Shown one piece after another: positions 12,101 to 20,886 of a stretch of DNA of 64,000 nt. A model generated the notes under the pieces. It saw only the letters and a list, made by a program, of their open reading frames with translations. It was not told where the DNA came from and searched no databases. The stretch's first letter is position 1; the number at the start of each line of letters is the position of its first letter. The DNA lies in contig NC_088775.1 in the NCBI RefSeq assembly GCF_954871325.1, forward strand, positions 2,527,473 through 2,591,472, read 5' to 3'. The translations under genes and the position numbers were made by a program. The stretch comes from Gordionus sp. m RMFG-2023. Lineage: Eukaryota; Nematomorpha; Gordioida; Chordodea; Parachordodidae.

Positions 12101-14973
12101 TCACATCGAGAACCTTTGCTGGCTGAATCGATTTTTTGCCAAATCAACTATAACCTTAAGTTGGTTTTTTTTAGATATTTGGAAAATAATATAAGAATTG
12201 ATACATTACCTGTAATTAATATACGCTATATCTAATAAGTATGTGGTATTAAAAGTAAAAATTTTACTCAACCCAATAGTTGGATTGGGCAAATCACCAA
12301 AAGTTCCTTCTAGAGTCAAGTAATGCAGTTACAAATCAAGACAATGGAACTGAAAGTAAAAGACTCCCTCGGCTATTTCGATGATGATCTGATAGTAGAA
12401 AATACACGCTTCAGAACACGGTGGTTCACCATCATCAGAATCAGCAATTTCTCTCAAATATTATTTTTTTCTTGTAGAACATAAACAAGTGGTTCCAAAA
12501 AACATTATCCTAAGCATTTATACAACCTATCTTAGACTTGAAGCCTCTACTACAATCAATATGTTATACGTGGTTCCACAAAAATACCAGGCGTACTTAC
12601 CAGATAAGAATTCCCTAAACCCAAAAAATGGTGCTTTAATAACTTAAAAATACTAGATGAATGTAGAAGAATACATCACAGTAAAACTTCAGTCAACTCA
12701 GCCCACCTAATCTATGAAGGGATGTTGGCAAGATTTTTAACTTGGTGTTTTCTATGCATTATAATAATATCAATCAGTAACGAGGTACCAAAAAAATAAC
12801 TGACTGTTGCCTAATATTTATTTTTTCTTCTCTATATAATAGATAAATATCCTATCTCCAATTTTTTGATAATTTATAAAAAAAACAAACAAAAAAAGCT
12901 TAATTTCCCCAGATTCCACTAGGCCCCATTTTAGGATATATCTATACCTTAAACATGTGGATGACTACCTTGCGAACGTGAAAAAAAGTGTGAAGATTAT
13001 TTTGCCGGTCGAGTTCCGCTCCGCTCCTTACCAATATTGGGACACTCCATTAAGCGTAACTATCGAAAAAGTCGTGCTAGAGCCCGTCAAAGGTTAAGAT
13101 TATTCGCTTCTCTTCTTTTTCTTTCTTTTTATTGCTTGTGTCCTTTTTTTTCTTATCTATTTCCCGAGTTTAGACATTTGTAAACCGGATGTAGAATCAG
13201 AACTGCTTTAGAGAAAAATTTGTTTTTTTAATTCAAAATCAGAATCTTTTTGGGTTGGGTTCTTATTTCCTTATATTTTCATTGGAAGGGGGGGGGGGGG
13301 GGTTAGGTATTCTTCTTTATTCCTTATCTTATTAAGAGACACCGAGCTTAGGACCTGACTCAAAGTAAGAGAAAGGATCACCATTTTTGCCGCAATCGAT
13401 ATTCCTCGAAAAGTTACGCGAAAATTACATAATTCTTAGGGCTTAACATATGATTTATGTTTGCGTGGTTGGTTGACTAGAAAACTAGTTTGAGCTGGGC
13501 ATTAGAGTGAACACGTCTCTAAGAAAAAATATTTCTTTTCTGTCTCAACTACACTAACACTTCCTTCTTTCTTTTTCTCCTCCCACCATAGAAATCTTGT
13601 TTTAAGAAAATATATTTAATCGTAAAAAAAAATAAGATATGTGCTTGGATCATCTAGATTACCGCGATTTCTGGCAAACATTATCCTTGTTCTTAGGAAT
13701 AGTAGCTCTCATAGGATTACCCATCATTTACATTTGTTACTTAAAAAGTTAAACCCTATTATTTTTTTTTATCGATTTTCAATTTTGTAAAATTATTTTT
13801 CTAATTTCCGGTCCGGTTTTTTTGAAAATTTTTGGCCCTACCCGTGTTTTATATTTTTAAAAATATATTATATTTATTTTAGATTTTAAATCGATACTAA
13901 ATGGTATTTTCAAAATTTTGAATCATAAGGCCCCGTCCAGATATTTTTTTGAAAAAAGTTTAGGCCCGGCACGGTTTGGGTATGTTTAAAAAAATTAAAA
14001 TACGGTCCGGCCCGTGTGCTCGGGCCCGGCTTAGGACCGGACCTGCAGGTCCACTGATTTTTATCATGTCTCTCTTTTTTTTTGTTTTTTCGATTACATG
14101 ATGTTATAAATTACTTTAAATCTTGAAATTGCCCAAAAAAGAATGTATATTCATTCTGTAACAGCTGGCGACGCAGTTTTGTTTTTTTCCTTATACGTAT
14201 ATAATTTATAAGAATGAATCTTTAGTTGTACGGGAAAATCAAAATGGCCTCGCCAGCTGATTCGTTATTCATATTCATCCATGGTTTATAAATTGTATTT
14301 TGATAAATTAGTCGGTTTATATAAGTAATTGTGCTGTTAATGAGGATGGTATAGTCATGTTTCAATAAAATAAATATAATTATTGAAGTAGTTATTATAA
14401 AGAAATGGGTGCAATAAGTTTACAAATTTCTATTCCTATTACTACTTCCGTTCTATTTCGAAATAAAAAATAAAACAAGGAAAACGTTCACTGGAAAATC
14501 GTAATCCTTGGCGGCAACCCTATTTCAACTTCCGTATAAATATTCCTTACACGGTTCAAGAGCTGAGAGTGACCCTGACAACACTCAGGGTCATATATGA
14601 TCAGGACCCTAGAACGGGGCTTATCCTGGAGGACGAACAAGTAGAAATCCTCCTCTTGAATTCGTTCTGCATAATAATACTATATTATGCTCAAAAAAAA
14701 CAAAAGGTCATTTACAAGATGTACGACCACTTCGTTAAACTTTACCTCAAGTATTACTACGAGATCTATTACGACTTCGATTACAAATACGAATACGATA
14801 TCGATTTCGATTATTGGGCCCGGTTCACCGAAAATCAACCCGAGATGGTGGATTATAGCGGGGAGGTCTTTGAAACGCCGAGGAAAACATCTTCCACGAG
14901 GAACATCAATAATAAACTTAGCCGATATATGGAGCTGGCGGAGGGTTACGGCATGACCGACGATTCCAATTAG
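6159..14973 (+). CDS. Single-pass receptor-like protein: signal peptide, C-type lectin domain, four EB modules, membrane helix, Tyr/Asp-rich tail
   Basis: Thirteen exons with consistent phases: 6159-6228, 6624-6784, 7732-7883, 8197-8309, 8991-9107, 10413-10529, 10589-10702, 10983-11123, 11222-11327, 12935-13092, 13637-13747, 14480-14640, 14707-14973; total 1788 nt, 595 codons plus stop. The start at 6159 gives a clean signal peptide (MVPSARSSFFSGFVFFILLF). Residues about 24-165 form a C-type lectin-like fold, about 165-328 four six-cysteine EB modules, about 329-416 a cysteine-poor juxtamembrane region, about 430-452 a membrane helix followed by RKR, then a cytoplasmic tail of about 140 residues. 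Inferred role: cell-surface binding or recognition protein with an intracellular tail. It is a tandem duplicate of the partial gene at 256-1363. Exon joins are inferred, and several acceptors are A-rich rather than pyrimidine-rich. Expression is unknown. Confidence 0.72.
6404..6570. mobile_element. MITE, family with TAGTAAACGCG ends
   Basis: The left end TATAGTAAACGCGTTAT and the inverted right end CTAGTAAAACGCGTG are followed by matching TTCAAGCGGT motifs, about 165 bp in all. It sits in intron 1 of the receptor gene between the signal-peptide exon and the lectin exon. Another copy lies at 35779-36027. Confidence 0.6.
6624..8309 (+). other. C-type lectin-like domain (three exons of the receptor gene)
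   Basis: Exons 6624-6784, 7732-7883 and 8197-8309. The N-terminal part has the extra cysteines of long-form lectin domains (NFCSDLC, ICYHIG). Next come MSFSRSINYCKFLHG, the WVGL core strand (NLWVGLEKGYEN) and the C-terminal cysteine pattern around TKCVV, SSRCDLGHPFC. Spacing from the first conserved Cys to WVGL is normal for the family. The calcium and sugar ligands usually seen as EPN/QPD and WND are absent (WIDATDPETKC and LYSSRCD occupy those places). A calcium-dependent sugar-binding role is therefore not supported, and protein or lipid binding is equally possible. Confidence 0.72.
8402..8600. mobile_element. MITE or inverted repeat with GAAATGCATTCC ends
   Basis: The segment GAAATGCATTCCAATATG at about 8405 and the inverted copy GAAAATACATTCCATATG near 8598 form arms of about 28 bp around an AT-rich 140-bp core. 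It lies in the intron between the lectin domain and the first EB exon. Confidence 0.5.
8991..11123 (+). other. Four EB cysteine-rich modules, one per phase 1-1 exon
   Basis: Exons 8991-9107, 10413-10529, 10589-10702 and 10983-11123 each begin and end in phase 1. Each encodes six cysteines in the order C-x5-C-x(n)-C-x(n)-C-x-C-x(n)-C; examples are SSCKFDAEC, HECEKNEDC, QRCLNHSEC and QSCSNNGQC, each closed by an NGLC/NGEC/NNTC/RNRC type end. This is the EB module pattern known mainly from nematode and arthropod surface proteins. Symmetric phase-1 exons can be duplicated or skipped without breaking frame, so the module number may vary between isoforms or paralogues. Confidence 0.75.
9771..9995. 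mobile_element. MITE, family with ends like AGTGTTGTTAAACGGCTC
   Basis: Begins AATGTTGTTAAAAGGCTCG and ends AAGCCGTTTAACAACATT, an inverted pair. The interior shares CGGCTAACTC, TATCCAGAAAAATATTACGC and a TCTGGCTAAAAATATCGAGTTA motif with other family members in the window. Located in an intron of the receptor gene between EB modules 1 and 2. Confidence 0.65.
11382..11440 (+). repeat. TTCC microsatellite
   Basis: About fourteen TTCC units in an intron of the receptor gene, downstream of the EB modules. Confidence 0.95.
11656..11837. mobile_element. MITE of the AGTGTTGTTAA family
   Basis: Starts AGTGTTGTTAATCGGCTCG and ends GAGCCGTTTCACAACACT, clear inverted ends. It lies in an intron of the receptor gene and shares interior motifs with the copies at 9771 and 20454. 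Confidence 0.65.
13592..13605 (+). other. Candidate alternative last coding segment giving a secreted form
   Basis: A strong pyrimidine-rich acceptor (CTTCTTTCTTTTTCTCC then CACCATAG) ends at 13591. It is also phase-compatible with the donor after 13092. It adds only the short tail EILF before a TAA, so the product would stop before the membrane helix and be secreted. The competing acceptor at 13636 is A-rich but leads to the membrane form. Which is used cannot be decided from sequence. Confidence 0.35.
13637..14973 (+). other. Membrane helix and Tyr/Asp-rich cytoplasmic tail exons
   Basis: Exon 13637-13747 encodes a helix (LSLFLGIVALIGLPIIYICY) ending in a phase-1 donor. Exon 14480-14640 continues with a basic stop-transfer (RKR) and the IPYTVQELRVTLT segment. 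Exon 14707-14973 encodes the tail with YYYEIYYDFDY, DIDFDYWARF, VDYSGEVFETPRK and the stop. Basic residues directly after the helix fit an N-out, C-in topology. An in-frame stop just before the ATG at 13639 means this segment must be reached by splicing at 13637, or else be a separate small membrane-protein gene. The first reading is preferred because phase 1 matches the exon ending at 13092 and the preceding reading frame stops only 33 bp earlier. Confidence 0.62.
13800..14060. repeat. GC-rich dispersed repeat (CGGGCCCGGC family)
   Basis: A block with CCGGTCCGG, GGCCCGGCACGG, CGGGCCCGGC and a terminal CCTGCAGGTCC within AT-rich intron DNA of the receptor gene. The same motifs occur at 17.1-17.3, 19.1-19.4, 29.4-29.9, 33.5-33.6 and 40.3-40.4 kb. 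Confidence 0.55.
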
Positions 14974-17079
14974 GATCCGCAATCGAAAAAACCTGCCCTG
15001 CTTTTGGGGTTAGCAGCTCATAGGCCCCTAATTATTTACTCGTTCTCAGCCCATTTTTGTTATTTTAATAATTGTAAATTAGCATCTCCGCTCTATCAAG
15101 ATATGTGTATATATATATGTATTGATTCTCCGCTTTGTAGAAGCAAAAAAAAGAGAAAAAATTACGCTACTAATAGAAGTTTTTCATTAAATTGCGATAA
15201 AATTTTTTATTAATTTCTTTATATTATGTAACAGAGACTGTGAAAACAGGAGTAATTACTCTTCCGACATTTTTTCTATCCATGTTTTTTCCTTCCATCT
15301 GTTTTTCTAAACTTTATGGGGGAGGGGGGGGGGAGGGTGAAGCATATATTTGAGATTTATCTACCTTATGAATGAATTTTGAAGTTTCATGTGATCTCTT
15401 ATTAGGTTTATTTAGCGAATATCTGTTCTACAAATCATCTTTAAATATGCTTTGCCCGTGGTCCTTTAAAAAGGTTATAACCAAATCTCTTGAGGATATT
15501 TAGCGGTGTTTTCCCAGTGTTATTACAATGGGTCCTATTATTTTCTCGAAATTTTGTCACCAACTTTGGTAGACAATATTTTTTTTAAAAAAAATAGCGA
15601 GCTGGGCTTAAGGATCTTCAATAAAATATATGCTGGAAAAAAAATATAAGAAACTCAAAGGCACCCCCCCTCTCCGCTCTATCCTTGGACACACCCACGC
15701 CCATCAAGAGGACAGTTTGACAGCATTTTCGGGGCCAAAAATATGATTAATTGTAAAAAAAAACGAACTACGAATGAGATCCCTCATTTCTAGAAAACGC
15801 GCACCGCTGGGTTTTTTATATTTAAAAAAAGCAAGCAAATAATGGGTAAGTTTAAACGCGTATCCCATCGCGTGAGCGATTTGCGTTTATTATAAATAAA
15901 GGCCTCTAAATAAACTCTATTCGAACTAAAAGTTTTCATTTAAATATTTTTTTTTGTTTTATTCCCTTTCTCTATTCCTTTCATTTCTTTCTATTTTATT
16001 ATATATTTATTTTTTCTTTTCGTTTATTCGTTTTCTAATCAAGCCAATCTCTTTATTCCTTCCTATACACTGACAATTAGTTATTTTATATTCTCTACAG
16101 TTTTACATACATTGGAAAAACTAATCCCACCCTTTTAAACTTCCCTTTTTTATTGAAAATTTTACAATTGTACGGTTGAGAATTTTAAGATCGTAGACCA
16201 TTTTATGGGCAACCCATGGAAACCGGGGTAATTTGAACTTGGTGCCGGCTCGACCTCTTTCAGAAAATTGGCTTAAGATTTTAAGTTCCTGTTATAAAAT
16301 TTGCACTAAATTGAGTTTCGAAAATTCCTGAACCCCCCAAATTCGGGACCAGAACCCTGTTTAAAAATAATTTTATTTTTTGAAAAATTCGTCATCTATA
16401 AAAAGTTTTATATGTTATTTTTGTTGATAACACATCTAATTATATATAAGTTATAATAATGATAATAATGATAATAATATAGTTTATAATTTCCCTCCGA
16501 ATAATACCAGATCAAGTTAAATATGTTTATATATATATATATATATATATATTAAAACATATCTTCCTTTGGAATTCCTAATTTAAAGAAAAGGTTCTAA
16601 CATAATATCTTTTGTAATATTTTAAAAATGATTAATTTCGTCAGAATTTTTCCATCTTGAATCTATCAATTCCAGTAATTTTAAGATCTAAATTTTAAAA
16701 AATATACATATATATTTAAGAAAATTTTTATAGTTTCTTTCTTTCTTTCTTTTTTTTCTTTCTTTTCTTTATTTTCTTTCTTTTCTTTCTTAATATTCAT
16801 ATTTTACTACCATTTACCCTTCGCCAAGAACATCTTCTGGTGCCTGCATTGTCGTAGCTTAAAATTTATAGTTTTTTTAAAAAAAAAAGAAAAATTTTCA
16901 TTTTTTTCATTTTTTTCTAGCGGATGTAAAAAAATAAAAATCATTTTTTCTTTTCCTTTCCCAAATTCCTCCCATTAAATCAAAATAAGTTTTTATTATT
17001 TTTTAAAATAAAAAATTGTAAATGTTTCAACTTCTCTCTATATAAAAATACAATAATATTCAGAAACTTACAGGCTTAG
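14974..17079. other. 3' flank of the receptor gene, repeats only
   Basis: Contains a poly-G run near 15325, diverged MITE debris (15.4-15.9 kb), a TA microsatellite near 16525-16552 and TTTC-rich stretches near 16.74 kb. No gene was seen. Confidence 0.6.
15790..15895. mobile_element. Probable diverged MITE of the AAACGCG family
   Basis: The left side CTAGAAAACGCGCACCGC and the inverted right side TTATAATAAACGCAAATCGC resemble the two better copies. The interior carries another AAACGCG motif. Intergenic, 3' of the receptor gene. Confidence 0.4.
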
Positions 17080-17345
17080 CCCTAGCCCGGCTAGAACCGA
17101 ATTTCAATTTTTTTTAAAAACCAAACATTTGAAATCGTCGTTATTAGCTATAAAAATCAAAAAAATAAATATAATATATTTTTTAAAATAACCCCGGGCC
17201 GGGTTGTAAATCCAAGCCGGGTTGTAAATCCGGGCCGGGTTGTAAATCCGGGCCGGGTTGTAAATCCAAGCCGGGTTGTAAATCCGGGCCGGGTTGTAAA
17301 TCCGGGCCGGGCCGTGTCGGACCGGACCGTGCAAATGGCACCTCT
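17080..17345. repeat. GC-rich dispersed repeat expanded into 18-bp tandem units
   Basis: Six to seven copies of GGGCCGGGTTGTAAATCC (some with AAGCC in place of GGGCC) at about 17192-17312, inside a member of the GC-rich family that ends GCAAATGGCACCTCTGCAG. The translated repeat (LQPGPD) extends the second segment of the minus-strand secreted-protein gene. Confidence 0.7.
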
Positions 17346-18024
17346 GCAGGTCTTGGAGAATATTTTAAAGATTTATAAAAAGTGTTATCACTATCGAAAT
17401 CACCCCCTCGTCCTTCGTATACATTGTATTCCTCATTCGTTATCGTACCATCATAATGGCCATGCAATCTATTAATTCAAAAAAAAACATGATAAAAAAT
17501 ACACTATTCCCTTTGAAATTGGTTATAATTATATTATTAGGATTATTTTCTCTTGCCCGTCCTCCGAAATGATGTATTTTTTTGGGCCCGATTTTTGAAA
17601 AACGACTAACTCAATATTTTGGTTAAAAAAACATTGCCTAAGCCTCTAGATTTCGATAATATATGTCTAGACCTTTGTGTTGCTTCTATGAGCAGAATGT
17701 ATAATATTTTTTTCTGGGTAAAATTATTGAGTTGGTTAGCAATATTACTTACAAGATAGATATATATATACACGTTACCCTGCCTTCGCAATTAGCTCGA
17801 ATTTCGAGGCCAACTATATATAAATATGTCTGCGAAGTACACTTAAAAAAAGACTGCGAAAGCGGGGTTATTTGCTCTGACCTATTCTGAATATTTTCTA
17901 AATTAGCATTTGTATACCTGATCCAAACTTCCGTTTCCTTTACACTTTTTGGGTTAACTCTCCTAATTGACAATGCCATTATGGAGATTGACATCAATGT
18001 CATTAAATGCCATAGAATTTTCAT
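17340..18024 (-). CDS. Small secreted protein with the shared MKIL...MALSI signal peptide (incomplete model)
   Basis: The minus strand opens with ATG at 18022-18024 and a hydrophobic leader (MKILWHLMTLMSISIMALSI) very like that of the gene at 24446. The frame stays open to about 17757 and includes two cysteines. A second open segment lies at about 17340-17473 after a TTAATAG acceptor (HGHYDGTITNEEYNVYEGRG, then GDFDSDN). The obvious donor at the end of the first segment is in phase 0 while the second segment needs phase 2, so the junction is uncertain; weaker donors inside the first segment would fit. The second segment runs straight into an interspersed GC-rich repeat, so the original end may be lost. 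It could be a young pseudogene. It belongs to the same family as the genes at 20.9-23.0 and 24.4-27.4 kb by its leader only. Confidence 0.4.
17580..17755. mobile_element. Degraded MITE of the AGTGTTGTTAA family
   Basis: Shares AAACGACTAACTCAATATTTTG and TCTGGGTAAAATTATTGAGTT with family members; both termini are decayed. It lies between the two open segments of the minus-strand secreted-protein gene at 17.3-18.0 kb. Confidence 0.4.
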
Positions 18025-19064
18025 ATTTTTTTAAAAAAGAATTTTATAGTTTATTTTCGCTAATACAGTTAATTGTTATATATAATTAAACATTTACAAA
18101 AATTTTAAATATTAAAAATAAAATATTTTTGATTTAAAAAATATGTAATTAAATTTTAAATTTCTAAGGAACATAAAATTAAACGATCTTATATAGAAAA
18201 AGGAGGTAAGAGATAACATGGAAATTGAAGGTTTGAAAAAGGCATAAAATTTATGTGTTATTGAATAACAAGTTTTAAAATGCCAAATTTGTGTGATAAA
18301 ATGTATTTGTTAGAAGGAACTTAATTTAAAAGTAACAAAATATTAAGAATTTTAAAAATACAGGAAAAAGTAATGGATAAGAGAAGGTGGCTAGCATAAA
18401 AATTTTATTTGTTTGTCAAAAATAATGAGGCGAATATTAAAATTTTTAAAACAAAATGTGATAAGGTAAAAAATATTAGTATATTATCTAACTTTTAATC
18501 AGGAAAAGAACGTTCTGGAAGGAGTAACCACGTGATGAAAAATGCTAAGAAAAGTGTGTCACTCTTAATGGGCGCTTGCAAAAATGAACCTATTTTTTTT
18601 TTATATACGGGCTCAAAAAAACCCACTATACTTTAACCCCCCCCCCCCAAGGATCATATTTGAGGCATAGGATAAAATTAAATTTAAGGCACGCGAGTGA
18701 AACACGCTTGCCGCTACCAAAAAAATTGAGTTTTAAAAACAATAGATTCCCAATTTTGCCAATTTATATTGGCAATAAAACCTGGCAGCAGAAAACTTAT
18801 TAATATAGTATGTAGAGGGAAATGCATCCCTATCATTAACAGTTTATTGCTGATTGGGGTAAAAAAAACAGAGAGAGAGTTTGTGACGGAACTAAAAAAT
18901 GTTTTTCCACGTGGAAATTATATTTGGCATGGAAGATGTCGCAAATTTATATAACACGATAATAATCGTTAAAAAAAAATAATAAGATCTAAGGTTAAAG
19001 CGTGAGGAAAATCGATCAAAAATATCATTATATAATTGAATCGGTTACATTTGTATTTTTCAAT
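18025..19064. other. Intergenic, no supported gene
   Basis: AT-rich; one 61-codon plus-strand frame at 18769-18954 has two cysteines but no signal peptide or splice context that supports it. A poly-C run lies near 18640. Confidence 0.5.
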
Positions 19065-19360
19065 CCCGACCAGGCCCGAAATTTTTTTTTAAAAAAGGTG
19101 TGCGATTTTTTAAAACCGGCCTGGCCCGAATTTATTTAAATATAATAATTACCCAAAATAGATATATGTCGTGTATAGCGTCTAGTTTTTTATAAATAAA
19201 ATCACATTATTTTTATTTTACATAAAAAAAAATAACACATAAAGTTGATAAATTTAGATATATTTTTAAAGACCAGACCCGGCCCGATATTTTTTAGAAA
19301 CCCGTTAACCGGGCCCGGATTGGCCCGGGTGCGAGTTGAGCTCAGATCTCTGGTGTGTAT
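19065..19360. repeat. GC-rich dispersed repeat copy
   Basis: Contains CAGGCCCGAAATTTTT, CGGCCTGGCCCG and GGGCCCGGATTGGCCCGGG within intergenic DNA; member of the same family as 13800-14060. Confidence 0.5.
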
Positions 19361-19769
19361 TGTTATATCGATATTTATACAAAAATGACAAATAAAAGTG
19401 ATAAGTGTCAATTAATTCGGAAAAAAAATTTAGTATTTTGTGGATTCAAATTCCATGGGCGTTGAAAGTGTTTTAAGTTGTGAGCGATCGAAACAAGTAA
19501 AAATTATATTTATTTGGTTATCGGTATATCTATCATAAGGTAATCTCACTTATATGACTCCCTAAGAAAAAAAACGTAAGTAATACGCGAACCCTTTCTT
19601 CTTCCGGATCCCATTAATCCACCAATCCTTATGGCACTTATATATATTTTTTTATAGTATATATAAAATTTCATACAAAATTTTTGATTTTTAAGGGAAC
19701 AACTAATGAGAACCTAGAAATAGCCAGTAACCAATAACAAGGGTAAGTATGAACAGATGATACGGATAT

Positions 19770-19885
19770 GGGCGTCATTGGCCTTGACAATCTCAATGAG
19801 GGGGGGGGGGCTCAAAAATAAATTTTCAGAGGGGCTCAAGCCCATGCGCGCTACCCCCTCCATATTATAGTGACACTACTGGATA
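19770..19885. mobile_element. Possible short hAT-like MITE remnant
   Basis: A GGGGCTCAAGCCC and CCCCCT-rich block of about 110 bp is flanked by GGATATGG on both sides, a candidate 8-bp target duplication. The ends (GCGTCATTGG and AGTGACACTACT) pair only weakly. It resembles the elements at 53-55 kb. Confidence 0.35.
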
Positions 19886-19994
19886 TGGGTACTTAGCATA
19901 TAGCTTTAAATGTTCGTTTAAAAAAGAAATAATAGCGAATATGTATTAGGGTTTAAGCTAAATCATTGTACCTTATAAAAGAGCAATAGAAGAT

Positions 19995-20225
19995 CATGTA
20001 TAACCAAGAAGGGCATAGAAATGCAACAGGAGCAAAGAATTCACTTAAAAACAAAATTAGATCAGGTAGAGCCAATAAGGGTATAGAGAAAAGCAAACGG
20101 AGCAAAGAGATCACATTTAGCCAAGAATGGTATAGAAATGCAAATGAAGCAAAGGGATCGCGTGGAACAAAGAGATCACACATAACAAGGAAGGGTATAG
20201 AAATGCACAGAGCAAAGGTAAACTA
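19995..20225 (+). repeat. Degenerate tandem repeat of about 60 bp
   Basis: About four diverged units built on AAGGGTATAGAAATGCA...GAGCAAAGAGATCACA. The frame stays open on both strands through the array, probably because of its periodicity rather than coding. Confidence 0.65.
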
Positions 20226-20453
20226 AAACGAATAAACCATGAAAATAAATTTTTTCCGTGATTGAAACATTTTTTTTTTTAAATTAAATAGAAATATATT
20301 TATTATTATTTTAAAAAAATAAGAGAAAGGAAGGAAAATTCTGTTTTATATTTTATATACATATTTCTCTTTTTTTGTTCATGCCTTTAATAAAAAAAGG
20401 GTCTTATTTTTCATCGAATTTTGATTTTTAAATTTATAAGTTACGCCTATATT

Positions 20454-20669
20454 GGTTGTTTAAACACCTCGTTTTGAGACGCTATTGAAAAACGGCTAAC
20501 TCTATATTGAAAGCCCAGAGAAAAGAAAAATCGCTTTATAAGCCTCCAGAATTTGGGCCAATAGATATCTAGACTTTTATTTGTGCACCATCTAATGAGC
20601 AAAATCTTTAGGCTAGCGTAATAATATTTTTTTCTGGTTAAATTACTGAGTTACCCGTTTAACAACACT
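20454..20669. mobile_element. MITE of the AGTGTTGTTAA family
   Basis: Starts GGTTGTTTAAACACCTCG and ends CCCGTTTAACAACACT. The interior has AAACGGCTAACTC and TCTGGTTAAATTACTGAGTT as in the other copies. It lies just downstream of the minus-strand secreted-protein gene's stop. Confidence 0.6.
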
Positions 20670-20886
20670 AGCTCACACGGCCTGTTAAAGGTGGAAGCCC
20701 TTCAAACATTTAGAATAGTTGCTAGGAACCTTAACTAAATAGTTTTGCTTAAAGGGTTATTGGAAGGAGTTTAGTTTTCTTTATTTATTTTTTTTTTAAA
20801 CACAATGTGAAATTTTTTTTTTGCTTTTAATTTATTAAATTTAAAGTTTATATGAAGGAAAAAACAATTCGTTTGAAAAACATTTG

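Noticed and set aside
13639-13752. 37-codon small membrane-protein gene starting at its own ATG
   Set aside because: Phase and position fit better as the membrane-helix exon of the receptor gene, ending at a phase-1 donor that leads into the conserved tail exon; kept only as an alternative.
14680-14982. Minus-strand 100-codon frame opposite the receptor tail
   Set aside because: Shadow of the conserved plus-strand exon; codon periodicity belongs to the plus strand and the paralogue conserves only the plus-strand protein.
17104-17334. Minus-strand frame with repeated PARIYN
   Set aside because: Translation of the 18-bp tandem repeat in another frame.
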